Assembly (NCBI RefSeq): GCF_040567655.1 | Contig: NZ_JBEXAC010000002.1 | Coordinates: 1,054,001 to 1,118,000, forward strand | Reading direction: 5' to 3' | Length of the DNA stretch: 64,000 nt | DNA from: Chitinophaga sp. H8 | Lineage (GTDB): Bacteria > Bacteroidota > Bacteroidia > Chitinophagales > Chitinophagaceae | Part shown: positions 36,751-45,923 of the stretch, piece by piece | Layout of the letters: each line of letters starts with the position of its first letter | How positions within the stretch are numbered: the first letter of the stretch is position 1 | Position numbers and translations under genes: made by a program | Notes under the pieces: generated by a model | The model's database searches: none | Seen by the model: only the letters and a program-made list of their open reading frames with translations | Told to the model about the DNA's origin: nothing

Positions 36751-37596
36751 ATGTTATCACTTACAGATACCCGCTGGGAGCAACTACATCACGCATACGG
36801 TCCTGCCAATGATGTACCGGGAATACTTCAGCAACTGCAGGAGGGAAATGATGAGGATAAAGACGACTTGTTTTATGGGATGCTTTGTCATCAGTATACC
36901 GTATATGATGCCACCTTTGCGGCCATGCCGGCTGTTTTCCGGCTGCTGGAAGAACAGGAAGATATTCCGGCCATCATGGAGATACTGAATTTTTGCGGGG
37001 GCGTATATGCATTTGATTACGAAGACCATGTTGCGGCGGTGGCTTCTCCCCTGTTGTACGAGCCCCTGCGTAAAAACCGGGAGCTGGATACTACTACCCT
37101 ACTGAATATACAAACAGCTTATAAACGTACCGCAGAAGATGTAGAGCAGTATTGCCTGTACCTGTTATCCAAACAGGTATTGGAAAATGAGTCCGATAAA
37201 AAAGAAGTATTGACTACCCTGGCAGCTGTAACGGGAAGTAAAGCTATTGCCAGGGCGTTGCTTATTTACCATCAGGATGAATATGTATGCGTGTGCCCGC
37301 ATTGCAATAGTGAAGTATTTGTATGGAATGAAGAAGGCATCCTGAAGGTATATGCCAATGACCCTGTTTTTGAAAAGGAGCAGGAAAAGTATGCAGTAAT
37401 CCCTGTTGCGGTCAATCCGGACGACTGGGACGGCAGCTATAACCGGGCCACTGCGCAATACTGGCTGACGGATATGGCGCAGCGGTATGACATGGCAGAC
37501 TATATTATCTTATTGCCCCAATTATTTGGCATCGTGGCGTGCCCTCATTGCCAGCAGTCTTTTGAGTTGATGCCGGCATTGGAAAAGGGAGTGTAA
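36751..37596 (+). CDS. HEAT-like protein with a zinc ribbon, function unknown
   Basis: From ATG at 36751 the protein is 281 aa. The N-terminus (DTRWEQLHHAYGPANDVPGI, then LCHQYTVYDATFAAMPAVF) resembles helical-repeat proteins scattered in bacteria, some found near toxin/immunity genes. The C-terminal half has two zinc-binding pairs, CPHC (about 175-178) and CPHC (about 263-266). The longer frame from 36628 lacks homology and is less likely. The function is unknown; an immunity or chaperone-like role is possible but unproven. Confidence 0.7.
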   Translation: MLSLTDTRWEQLHHAYGPANDVPGILQQLQEGNDEDKDDLFYGMLCHQYTVYDATFAAMPAVFRLLEEQEDIPAIMEILNFCGGVYAFDYEDHVAAVASPLLYEPLRKNRELDTTTLLNIQTAYKRTAEDVEQYCLYLLSKQVLENESDKKEVLTTLAAVTGSKAIARALLIYHQDEYVCVCPHCNSEVFVWNEEGILKVYANDPVFEKEQEKYAVIPVAVNPDDWDGSYNRATAQYWLTDMAQRYDMADYIILLPQLFGIVACPHCQQSFELMPALEKGV

Positions 37597-37623
37597 AGTA
37601 TGCGTATTTGTGCAGGTGGCGCA

Positions 37624-39208
37624 TTACTTCCTTGCCAGTAGCAGCATATGTGATACCGGGAAATCAACCGGTACCAAAGTGCCCGCTTCGTTTAACCTGA
37701 ATAACTGCACTTTCCCTTCCAGGCGGTTTTGTACGATCCAGTCGTTCCGATAGGCATTGGATAATGGATCCAGCCGGAAGCCGGTATTTTCCAGTGCATT
37801 TTTCCAGTCGGCCAAGTTCCAGAAACAGAAGGTTTCGTGCATTTCACTCAGCCAGTTATCATGGTAATCCTTTTTGTACATAAACTCGCAGGCATCCTGC
37901 ATGGATAGCTGGCAGTAGGTGGTATTACCGATATTTACCCAGGTATGCTGTAATTGGTAGCCTTCCTGCCTGCGGAAATCCTGTGCAAAACGTTTGAACA
38001 GTGCAAGCGTAGAAAGCTGGCCCCCATTGGGCCAGCTGGTGGGTATCTGTAGTAGCAGGCGCTTCGGTGGTATTACTGCCGTCTTCTTCGTTCAGCCAGA
38101 GTAATACTGTTTCGTGCTTGTTGTCCGGACCTACCACATCCCGGTTGATCCATACTCCGCCGGGTACCAGTTCCCGGTAACGGTTATGGATAAACTCCAG
38201 CAGGTCATGGCGGTTGCCGTAAGATTCTATTTCGTGGGTTAAAGAAGAAGTGTGAATGGTATTCATGCTATCCTGTTCAAACACGAGACTAGTCACTGCG
38301 TTTTTCTGGGAGAAAAAAACGGACGGGTTGGCAAATTCTCCGTTATGCTTGCGTTGCAGGCAGATATCGAACAGGTGGCGTGACACTTCAATACCATAAC
38401 AATCGCATTCATGCAGGCGTTCATCTGCACAAGCCATTTTTATCCAGGAGCCTACTGCGCAGCCGATATCCCCTATTTTTCCCGGCTGGATGTAGGGAGC
38501 TGTTTCGCGGTATTTAAGGGTAGCTATTTCATCCATCTGGCGCACATATACGTTATAATCGCGCGTAGCAGTAAGATCACCATCCGCCCCAATGATAGGA
38601 TCTTTGAGGATGTGCCGTACTTTTTCGCCCAGTTTATAAAGGTTCCATATTTTAAAGGAAGCCGGATGCATCAGTTCCAGTACCTGCTTGTCTTTCCGCC
38701 ATTCATCCGCATGCACGATCAGCTGTACAATGTCCCAGGGCAGCTGCCGGTTATATTGCCCCGAAGCAGTATCCCATTCTGCCGGCAATACGGTGAAGCC
38801 ATGTTGCAGGTACATGTCTTTTACCGGTGTGGAGCAGATCACAATTGTATTTTCAGGCGTAAGCGCATGCAGGCCTTCACTTGAGTGGCGTATGGTCTTT
38901 ACCGTATATTCTGCAAAATCGTTGATTACACCTACATCATCAATCCCATATACGTATACCGGCAGTTCCAGGTAATTAGAGAACTCCTGAATGATCATGG
39001 AGCGGAGATAGAAAGGGATGGGGTTGCGTTTGGTACCTAAGTGATTGGCAGAAGTTACAGCAAATATGATCGCTGTAATTTCCTGTGCTTTTTGCGGCGT
39101 GCCGTGTACATCCGCCTCCCCTTCCAGTTTGCACTGGATAAGGCGGTTCAGGTATTTGAACTGAAAGTCGGTTAATAGATGGTGTCTGCCCGGAATAAGT
39201 AAATACAT
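37624..39208 (-). pseudogene. Nucleotidyltransferase-like/methyltransferase fusion, interrupted by a frameshift
   Basis: The first part (start 39208, frame ending at 37925) has an N-terminal region with MYLLIPGRHHLLTDFQFKYL and GTKRNPIPFYLRSMIIQEF, resembling a nucleotidylyl transferase of NMNAT type. A SAM-methyltransferase domain follows (GDIGCAVGSWIKMACADE). Its last 30 residues make no sense. The next frame (skip one base, around 38045-38095) continues as TSWPNGGQLSTLALFKRFAQ and into the open frame 37902-37624, a typical methyltransferase C-terminus. The intact protein would have about 540 residues. It is the third gene of the NAD salvage operon. The shift may be a real mutation, a sequencing error, or (less likely) programmed. 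Confidence 0.75.
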
Positions 39209-39243
39209 GGTGTGAAGATAGTCATTAACAATATGGATCAAAT

Positions 39244-40659
39244 CTATAAGGTCGCCTGTTTTCTAATAGCTTCAAAAGTATATTCATGGGTAATTTCCCC
39301 GTTTTCAAATACGGTGTGTAACTCATCCTGCAGTGCGGGCATATCATTCTGGCGGATGGTTTTGTACGTGTTGTTTTCCTTTACCAGTTTTAGTTTACCT
39401 GCTTTGGATTTTTTGAAGGAAGTACGGAGTTGTCCATTGGCATCCATCTCTACGGGCATCTTTTGGACATCTATGTGTGCACCATTTACCTGGGCATAGG
39501 AGCATTTGAGCGCAAATTCCTGGGTATCGCGGTTGACCCGTTGCAGCAGGGCCCCACCCATTCCCAATACCAGGTTTTCAGCGCTGATACCGGCTTTTTG
39601 CAATGCTGCATAGATGGGAGGAATAGAAGAATAGCTGATGCCATCACCTTGTATTACCCGTACCTGTGGAGGGAGTACTTTATACCCCTTTTCATTGATG
39701 GTAAAGCCAAATTTATTCATCAGGATATCGAACACCCGGAGCAGTGTTTGCACCGCATCCCCACTATCAGGGCGGATGACCAAAGTACCTTTCCTGTTCA
39801 GGATCTGTTCTTTGAGCTCAGTGCCCCAGTATGTTTCGCAGGCGCGGAAAATATTGTAGGAATCAGACACACAGGCAATGGTACCGGTAGGGAAAGTGTT
39901 TAGTACGTGTCTGAAAATTTCCAGTTCCCCTTCTTCCCCCAGCAGGGTACAGATAGAGTGTTCTGTAGCCGGGATGGATAAACCTACTGCCTGTGTAGCG
40001 TGGTAATACCGTTTGGCAAAAACGGACGCCGCCAGGGTATCGCTGCCTGCAAAGTTAACCAGGTGAGCGCTGCCCCCCAGGCCGGCACTTTCTACGGAGC
40101 TGGCACCACGGAAGCCAAAGTCGTTGAGCACAAAATCTATCCCGGCAAAAGCCGCTTCGCTGGCAGTAGCTTCGTAGTACTGGCGTACTACCTTTTTAAT
40201 TTCCCGGGATACGCTGGCCACGGTGCAGGGGTACCATACCTGCATCAGTAGTGTTTCTAGAAAGTTGGTGAGCCAGTAGCAGGCAGGGTCGGTATTCTCG
40301 ATGGTCATCAGCACATTTTGTACAGGTACGGAGGTGCCTTCTGCCACGGCTTTGATACGTACCGGTAATTTCCCGCCATGCTTTTCAATGATATAATCAA
40401 ACTTGCTACGATCAAACACATCATTACGGCCAAACACTTGTGGCAGCAGCGTTTCCGCTTCGTCTATTTTTTCTTTGGTGATCACTACCCCCTGCAGGTA
40501 TTCTTTCAGAAAATATTGCAGGCCGTAGAATACTGTTTCGTTAAACTTGCCGCCCCGGCTTTCCAGGTAGGAGTAGATGTATTGGGTGCCTGGTAAGTAT
40601 AATTTGTGGTGGGAGTATTTGTAAGCGTCGGCTAAGAGAATGAGATTTTCCTTTGTCAT
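39244..40659 (-). CDS. Nicotinamide phosphoribosyltransferase (NAMPT-type)
   Basis: The 471-aa enzyme would convert nicotinamide and PRPP to NMN. It starts with NLILLADAYKYSHHKLYLPG, matching the DxYKxxH region of NAMPT. It also shows FGFRGASSVESAGLGGSAHL, FAGSDTLAASVFAKRYY, SIPATEHSICTLLGEEGELE and VIRPDSGDAVQTLLRVFDIL, all typical of NAMPT and not of nicotinate phosphoribosyltransferase PncB. It lies between the NadM-Nudix gene (12 bp) and the fusion gene on the same strand, under the NrtR-type operator. Confidence 0.94.
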   Translation of the reverse strand: MTKENLILLADAYKYSHHKLYLPGTQYIYSYLESRGGKFNETVFYGLQYFLKEYLQGVVITKEKIDEAETLLPQVFGRNDVFDRSKFDYIIEKHGGKLPVRIKAVAEGTSVPVQNVLMTIENTDPACYWLTNFLETLLMQVWYPCTVASVSREIKKVVRQYYEATASEAAFAGIDFVLNDFGFRGASSVESAGLGGSAHLVNFAGSDTLAASVFAKRYYHATQAVGLSIPATEHSICTLLGEEGELEIFRHVLNTFPTGTIACVSDSYNIFRACETYWGTELKEQILNRKGTLVIRPDSGDAVQTLLRVFDILMNKFGFTINEKGYKVLPPQVRVIQGDGISYSSIPPIYAALQKAGISAENLVLGMGGALLQRVNRDTQEFALKCSYAQVNGAHIDVQKMPVEMDANGQLRTSFKKSKAGKLKLVKENNTYKTIRQNDMPALQDELHTVFENGEITHEYTFEAIRKQATL

Positions 40660-40671
40660 GGTTCGTTCGTT

Positions 40672-41583
40672 TTAATCGTTCTCAGAATATTTTTGGGCTA
40701 ATTTTTCCAGCAGGGGAATATGTGTACTGACGATTTCCTTTGCTGCAATAAGTGGTATGATATCTTTTACGGGCACCCACTTTACCGCGGCGAGGTCATC
40801 GCCTGGGGCCGGTTCACCTGATATCAGGCTGGTGCTGAAAAGGGAGGTCATGATCTTATCTGTTTCGGACCGGTAGCGCCAGTCGTCTACCAATAAAGAC
40901 ATTTCATATTGCAACGGAGTAGTCGTGAGGGGGCCGCATTCTTCCTGTAATTCCCGGAGCGCTGCCGCTTCATAGCAGGCATCCGTAGGATCAGTAAATC
41001 CACCGGGGAGGCGCCAGGCAGTTTCGTTGGGTTTACGTCCCAGCAGTAAATATTGCTGATTGTCTTTGAATAAAGCGATATCTACGGTGGGGTATGCTTT
41101 CGGGAACTGGTTGTAGGTATTATAGATAATCCCTGCACGGAACTCTTCCGTAGCAAAAACCTTGTCAGAGATATCTTCCCGCATAGCAGTAGCGTTGTAG
41201 TCCTGTACAGGAGGTAACGCTTCGGTAGCGTAACGTCCGGAGTAAGTAGCAATAAAGCTATCCCGGCTGCCGTAGAGGGCAAATGTTTCGTGTGGGAAGG
41301 TATGCAGTAATAATTCGTCCAGCATTTTAGACCATTGTTTATCGTCCGGCTGATCACTTAATGGAAGAATAACAATATCCGGGAATGCTTGTTTGATCAT
41401 TCTTTCCCTGGTGAAGTAGTCCAGCGGGTTTTTGCGGCTGCCTTTTACAGGAGAAACACCCAACACGATGATTAACCGGTTATGCTTTTGTTTTACCTGG
41501 TTGATCAGGTTGAGGTGTCCGGGGTGGAGAGAAGGTGTCTGGAACCTGGCAATGATCACACCAGTGGGTTTGATGTTCTGCAT
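40672..41583 (-). CDS. Bifunctional NMN adenylyltransferase/Nudix hydrolase (NadM-Nudix)
   Basis: From ATG at 41583 the protein is 303 aa. The N-terminal half is a nucleotidylyl transferase with IARFQTPSLHPGHLNLI (HxGH at residues 20-23) and FALYGSRDSFIATYSGRY. The C-terminal half is a Nudix domain (about 155-290) with GGFTDPTDACYEAAALREL followed by QEECG; the REL-EE core is intact. It makes NAD from NMN, and the Nudix half probably removes damaged nucleotides. An upstream in-frame ATG at 41622 lies over the promoter and operator, so it is rejected. Confidence 0.93.
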   Translation of the reverse strand: MQNIKPTGVIIARFQTPSLHPGHLNLINQVKQKHNRLIIVLGVSPVKGSRKNPLDYFTRERMIKQAFPDIVILPLSDQPDDKQWSKMLDELLLHTFPHETFALYGSRDSFIATYSGRYATEALPPVQDYNATAMREDISDKVFATEEFRAGIIYNTYNQFPKAYPTVDIALFKDNQQYLLLGRKPNETAWRLPGGFTDPTDACYEAAALRELQEECGPLTTTPLQYEMSLLVDDWRYRSETDKIMTSLFSTSLISGEPAPGDDLAAVKWVPVKDIIPLIAAKEIVSTHIPLLEKLAQKYSEND

Positions 41584-41594
41584 GTGGTTAGTGT

Positions 41595-41615
41595 TTTGTG
41601 TAATTGTTACACAAA
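41595..41615. promoter_or_regulatory. Perfect palindrome, probable NrtR operator
   Basis: TTTGTGTAA (41595-41603), a 3-bp centre and TTACACAAA (41607-41615) form a perfect 21-bp palindrome. It covers the -7 box and the predicted transcription start of the nadM-nampt-fusion operon. A second, degenerate copy (TTTTGGTAT/TTACACAAA, 41647-41667) lies just behind. The NrtR-type regulator is encoded next door, so it is the likely ligand (inference from family knowledge). Confidence 0.75.
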
Positions 41616-41643
41616 TATACATCTGCCAAACATATTGGCAAAA
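41612..41643 (-). promoter_or_regulatory. Promoter of the NAD salvage operon
   Basis: On the minus strand TTTTG (41643-41639) and TATATTTG (41619-41612) are separated by 19 bp, an exact Bacteroidota -33/-7 pair. Predicted start of transcription is near 41606, about 23 bp before the nadM ATG. The spacer contains a further palindrome, TGCCAAACATATTGGCA (41624-41640). Confidence 0.75.
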
Positions 41644-41673
41644 TATTTTTGGTATTTTTTACACAAAATAGGT

Positions 41674-42360
41674 TTACACTTCAAAAGCGATACCATCTTT
41701 CATGAGTTGGAAGTATCGTTTTTCGTTGAAGCTAAAGAGTTTGGCGGGTCTGCCCTGGGACAGTTGTTTTTGTGTTTCGTTATGTGCGATGAGGATACCC
41801 AGGTGGTTCATTTTTTTCTGGAAGTTGCGCCGGTCTATGGGGCGGTCCAGGAGGGTTTCATATAATTTTTCCAGGTCGGCAATCGGAAATTTTTTGTCCA
41901 GGAGTTCGAATCCGATGGGTTGGTACCTGATTTTTCCCCGTAGTCTTTTCACGGCTTCGGCAATAATACCGGCATGATCAAAAGCCAGGTCGGGCAGTTC
42001 CTTGATATTGAACCATCCCGCATCTTCCGCATCGGAGCTGGCTGCCAGTTTGAAGTTGGTTGGGTTTACCAGTGCAAAGTGGGCAACAGATACTACCCTG
42101 CCTCTGGGATCACGGGAAGGCAAGCCAAAGGTGTATAGTTGTTCCAGGTAATTGATATGGACACCGGATTCGGTTTGCAGTTCGCGGGTTACTGCTTCTT
42201 CCAGTGATTCATGATCTCTTACAAATCCGCCGGGGAGTGCCCAGCTGTGGAGGAAAGGTTCTATGGTACGTTTAATGAGCAGTACGGAGATACTTTCCCG
42301 GGCAGTGTATCCAAACACTACTGCATCTACGCTTAATCGTATGTTCTGTTGTATAGCCAA
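41674..42360 (-). CDS. nrtR: NrtR-type Nudix-related transcriptional regulator
   Basis: The 228-aa regulator has an N-terminal Nudix domain (about 1-140) and a C-terminal winged helix (about 150-228; RPIDRRNFQKKMNHLGILI, then GRPAKLFSFNEKRYFQL). Its Nudix box GGFVRDHESLEEAVTREL continues QTESGV, where the first catalytic Glu of EExG is Thr. Loss of hydrolase activity is typical of NrtR, which binds ADP-ribose or related ligands and represses NAD genes. The only start in frame is TTG at 42360; no ATG or GTG precedes it before a stop. It lies 17 bp after the lipoprotein gene and directly upstream of the NAD operon. Confidence 0.9.
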   Translation of the reverse strand: MAIQQNIRLSVDAVVFGYTARESISVLLIKRTIEPFLHSWALPGGFVRDHESLEEAVTRELQTESGVHINYLEQLYTFGLPSRDPRGRVVSVAHFALVNPTNFKLAASSDAEDAGWFNIKELPDLAFDHAGIIAEAVKRLRGKIRYQPIGFELLDKKFPIADLEKLYETLLDRPIDRRNFQKKMNHLGILIAHNETQKQLSQGRPAKLFSFNEKRYFQLMKDGIAFEV

Positions 42361-42377
42361 GGCTGAAGGACCGTAAT

Positions 42378-42785
42378 TTACTTTTTAATATAATGTGCTA
42401 TTTGTGAGGTGTCTTTATGCAAATTTACAAACAGCGGGTTTTTCTGAGGATCAAAAGCAATGATGGTATGGGATTCCCAGGCATCCTGCGGTACAGGCAG
42501 TTCAATTAATACTTCCAGCCCGTTTGCCCGGCGAAACAGCAGGCTGTCTTTTCCGGCGATGTGGCGGATGAACTGGTGTTTTTCCAGGTAGGTGATCAGC
42601 TCCTGTTGTTTAGCCATGACAGCTTCCTGGAGAGAGTCGCCTGCCAGGGGTTTTACCTGGCGGATCACGTAGCTTTTTTCGGTAATTACATCGTAGGCAG
42701 ATTTATCGATGCCGCTGTTACGGGTTTGGTTACACGCAAAAAGTACAGTAGCAGCAGATAGTATAAATAAAAACCTCCTCATCAT
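42378..42785 (-). CDS. Small lipoprotein of unknown function
   Basis: The 135-aa protein has a lipoprotein signal (SAATVLFAC, Cys at residue 18) and a mixed alpha/beta domain with VIRQVKPLAGDSLQEAV and a C-terminal VNLHKDTSQIAHYIKK. I do not recognise a family. It is 17 bp upstream of nrtR on the same strand and may share its message, though a functional link to NAD is not suggested by sequence. Confidence 0.7.
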   Translation of the reverse strand: MMRRFLFILSAATVLFACNQTRNSGIDKSAYDVITEKSYVIRQVKPLAGDSLQEAVMAKQQELITYLEKHQFIRHIAGKDSLLFRRANGLEVLIELPVPQDAWESHTIIAFDPQKNPLFVNLHKDTSQIAHYIKK

Positions 42786-42976
42786 GTTACAGCATTAAGA
42801 TTATAGGAGCAGGCCGCCTGTTGGGCGGGGAAATGGCCTAAAGTGGCCTGTTGTCCGGTTGTAGCAAAGGAATACTTTACCTGCAGCCCCCATCCTGTGA
42901 AGTGCAAGTTATCAAATTGCGGGCAAATGCCCTATGCCTGTCAGAGAAGAAGATATGGGGAAGGGGGTATCGGGCA

Positions 42977-44599
42977 TCAGAATTGTACCTGGAATACCTT
43001 TTCAGCATTACCTCTTTTCACTTTCACATCGGTTTGGTCGCCTTTTTTAAAAGTCCCCAATGCCTGCATGTAGGCCTCCAGGTTGGTAACCGGGAGGCTG
43101 CCCATTTGTACAATCACGTCCCCGGCAGCCATCCCCGCCTTTGAAGCCGGGCGGCCATCGGTAACCCCATCGATACGTACGCCCCCTTTATCAAAGGTGT
43201 AGTCCGGCATAATGCCGAGGGTTACAGAAAAACGTGCGTTGGTACCCATTTGAGGTTCCCGGGTTTTGGAAAATGTTAGTTTGTCCATCCCGTTGGCCTT
43301 GTCAATGATATCGTATACCAGTTTTACAACAGACAGTGCGCCGTCATAGTTGAGCTTGCCGGCATCATCGGTAGGCTTATGATAATCGCTGTGTGTGCCG
43401 GTAAAGAAGAAGAGTACCGGGATATTTTTGCGGTAAAAGGAGGTATGATCTGAGGGACCTACACCAGCAGAGTCGTATGATAGTTTCAGTTCTTTAGGCG
43501 CCACTGCCGGCAGGATCGTGTTCCAGGCAGGAGAGGTACCGATACCGCCGATCTGTAAACCTTTTTCGGCAGTAAGCCGGCCTACCATATCCATATTGAT
43601 CATGAAATTGGCCTGTGACAGCGCTATCTGGCTGTGTTCTGTAAAGTATTTAGAACCAAACAATCCCAGTTCTTCCCCGGAAAAGGCGACAATCGCGTAG
43701 TTGTTGCCCCGCAGTTTAGACGCTTTCAGCAAGCGGGCTATTTCCAGGAGTGCGGCAGTACCGCTGGCATTATCATCCGCACCATTGTAGATCTCTTTGG
43801 TAGCAGTACCCAGTCCGTTATGATCTTCCCCATAGCCCAGGTGGTCATAATGAGCCCCCAGGATGATTGTTTTTTCCGCTTTGTTGTCTATATAACCAAT
43901 AACGTTAGTACCAGTGCGTTTGGTAGGTTTGAAAGCCACCTGCAGGTTGATTTTGAATCCTTCCGCATCGTCTGCCATCAGTTTTTTGCTGACCGCATCA
44001 TTGACCCATACCGCCGGAACAGGAATGGGCGCCGGATTTTGATCCAGCCATTCCGCAACCTCGGCAGCTGTTTCCTTGCTGTTATAGAACACTACCGCGG
44101 TGGCCCCTGCCTGTTGTGCCTCTTTGGCTTCTTTCAGGTATTGGTTGGCCATGCTTTCATGCGGATTGGTGATATCCATTTCGGATACATTTACCAGCCA
44201 GATATTGTCCGGTTCATTTACGTTGGGGATTACTTCTCCTTTAGCAGAACTGGCGGCACTGAAAGGCAGTGGAATGAATTGGGTACCGGGCGTCAGTATC
44301 TGATCGCCGATACTCATTTTAGTATCTGCCGCAGGTTCCCGTCCTTCCTTTACAGTAAAGGTTTGTAAAAAGCCCTCCTCTCCCATGGGCGTAAGCCCGA
44401 TATCTTTCATCTGACCGGCAATATATGCCGCAGCGAGTTGTTCTCCGGGAGTTCCTGTGCGGCGTCCTTCCAGTTTATCACTTGCCAGGTAGGCCACATG
44501 CATTTGCAGGTTACTCAGTGTTTTACGGTCCGTTTTCTTTTGAGCACTTACATAAAGTGTACTCAATACGAAGGGAAACAACCAGATGATCTTGTTCAC
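42977..44599 (-). CDS. M28-family metallopeptidase with PA and PDZ domains
   Basis: The 540-aa exported protein has a signal peptide (1-20), a PA domain insert (about 120-225), the M28 aminopeptidase core (about 230-435) and a PDZ domain (about 470-540; GRPASKAGMAAGDVIVQM). Zinc ligands and catalytic residues are visible: His250 (GAHYDHLGYG), Asp276 (NGADDNASG), Glu309-Glu310 (FSGEELGLFG), Asp337 (INMDMVGRL) and His407 (SDYHKPTDD). It is probably periplasmic and cleaves N-terminal residues from peptides. Confidence 0.94.
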   Translation of the reverse strand: MNKIIWLFPFVLSTLYVSAQKKTDRKTLSNLQMHVAYLASDKLEGRRTGTPGEQLAAAYIAGQMKDIGLTPMGEEGFLQTFTVKEGREPAADTKMSIGDQILTPGTQFIPLPFSAASSAKGEVIPNVNEPDNIWLVNVSEMDITNPHESMANQYLKEAKEAQQAGATAVVFYNSKETAAEVAEWLDQNPAPIPVPAVWVNDAVSKKLMADDAEGFKINLQVAFKPTKRTGTNVIGYIDNKAEKTIILGAHYDHLGYGEDHNGLGTATKEIYNGADDNASGTAALLEIARLLKASKLRGNNYAIVAFSGEELGLFGSKYFTEHSQIALSQANFMINMDMVGRLTAEKGLQIGGIGTSPAWNTILPAVAPKELKLSYDSAGVGPSDHTSFYRKNIPVLFFFTGTHSDYHKPTDDAGKLNYDGALSVVKLVYDIIDKANGMDKLTFSKTREPQMGTNARFSVTLGIMPDYTFDKGGVRIDGVTDGRPASKAGMAAGDVIVQMGSLPVTNLEAYMQALGTFKKGDQTDVKVKRGNAEKVFQVQF

Positions 44600-44738
44600 G
44601 GTTCTTCTTTTTAGGGTAAATACGGCTTATTTACAGTGCGAAATTAGGTGCTCTGTATGAAAGTGAGATTAAAATGCAATTATTGCACCAAAAAAAAGGT
44701 TTTGGGCCCAGGCCTTTTCCCCTTTAGGTTTTAAATGT

Positions 44739-44746
44739 TATTTTTG
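44739..44746 (+). promoter_or_regulatory. Candidate -7 box for gcvT
   Basis: TATTTTTG matches TAnnTTTG, 67 bp before the gcvT ATG. The -33 region is T-rich without a clear TTG. No glycine riboswitch was seen in the leader. Confidence 0.5.
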
Positions 44747-44813
44747 CCCGGTTTAAAAAGGGGCAACATCCCTGATCCGGTTCATACCCAAAACAAAGCA
44801 TATAACAATAAGT

Positions 44814-45902
44814 ATGAAAAATACGCCGTTTACAGAAAAACACATTGCGCTAGGCGCCAAGATGGCTGCATTTGCAGGATTTAACATGCCCATCTCCTAC
44901 ACTGGTATTAATGATGAACACAGTGCTGTTCGTAAAAATGCAGGGGTCTTTGATGTAAGTCACATGGGTGAGTTTATATTAAAAGGGGAAAACGCCCTGG
45001 ATCTGATCCAGCGGGTAACCAGCAATGATGCCTCCAAGCTGACACCGGGGAAAGCGCAGTATAGCTGTTTGCCTAATCCTGAAGGAGGGATAGTAGATGA
45101 TTTGCTGGTGTATTGCATTGAAGAGAACCAGGTATATATGCTGGTGGTAAATGCCGGTAATATCGATAAAGACTGGAACTGGATCAGCCAGCATAATACC
45201 AAAGGGGTGGAAATGCATAATATTTCCGATAAAACCTGTTTACTGGCCATACAGGGCCCTAATGCCGCTAGTATACTGCAACCTCTGACAGAAGTGAACC
45301 TGGTGAACCTGAAGTACTACACTTTTGAGAAAAGTACTTTTGCAGGCGTACCAAATGTGCTGATCAGTGCTACCGGGTATACCGGAGCAGGTGGAGTAGA
45401 GATCTATTTTGAAGATAAAGATGGCGCTGCCGACAAGATCTGGCATGCGATTTTTGAAATTGGCGGACCACAGGGATTAAAACCAATTGGCCTGGGAGCA
45501 AGGGATACGTTGCGCCTGGAGATGGGTTTCTGCCTGTATGGCAATGACATAGATGACCGCACCTCTCCCCTGGAAGGCGGACTGGGATGGATTACCAAAT
45601 TCACCAAGGATTTTACGGCAAAGGATATCCTGGAAAAACAGAAAGCAGCGGGTGTAACCCAGAAGCTGGTAGGTTTTGAAATGGTAGATAAGGGAATTCC
45701 CCGTCATGATTATGTGATTAAAAATGCACAAGGTGAGGTAATAGGACGGGTAACTTCCGGCACACAATCCCCTTCTCTGCAAAAAGCGATCGGATTAGGC
45801 TATGTGAAAACGGCTTTTGCCGCGCAGGATGCAGAGATCTTTATTGAAGTAAGAGATAAGTTGCTGAAGGCCAGGGTGGTAAAAGTGCCCTTTTTGGCAT
45901 AA
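44814..45902 (+). CDS. gcvT: Glycine cleavage system aminomethyltransferase (T protein)
   Basis: The 362-aa enzyme transfers the methylene group from the H-protein-bound aminomethyl to tetrahydrofolate. Motifs: [30 protein letters not shown] (conserved HMGE), [33 protein letters not shown] (folate/catalytic region), [19 protein letters not shown] and [12 protein letters not shown]. The other cleavage-system genes (gcvH, gcvP) are elsewhere, as usual in Bacteroidota. It is followed at 21 bp by the SRPBCC gene and then comB, forming a likely three-gene unit. Confidence 0.97.
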   Translation: MKNTPFTEKHIALGAKMAAFAGFNMPISYTGINDEHSAVRKNAGVFDVSHMGEFILKGENALDLIQRVTSNDASKLTPGKAQYSCLPNPEGGIVDDLLVYCIEENQVYMLVVNAGNIDKDWNWISQHNTKGVEMHNISDKTCLLAIQGPNAASILQPLTEVNLVNLKYYTFEKSTFAGVPNVLISATGYTGAGGVEIYFEDKDGAADKIWHAIFEIGGPQGLKPIGLGARDTLRLEMGFCLYGNDIDDRTSPLEGGLGWITKFTKDFTAKDILEKQKAAGVTQKLVGFEMVDKGIPRHDYVIKNAQGEVIGRVTSGTQSPSLQKAIGLGYVKTAFAAQDAEIFIEVRDKLLKARVVKVPFLA

Positions 45903-45923
45903 CAGTCATTTATAACCATATCT

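Noticed and set aside
41584..41622. Longer NadM start at 41622
   Set aside because: It would place coding sequence across the -7 box and the perfect palindrome; the ATG at 41583 starts just before the conserved nucleotidyltransferase motif.
43634..44368. Plus-strand open frame of 244 codons opposite the M28 peptidase
   Set aside because: The peptidase carries all catalytic residues; the opposite frame has no recognisable features.
44640..44813. Glycine riboswitch upstream of gcvT
   Set aside because: No paired aptamer cores could be traced in the 214-bp leader.
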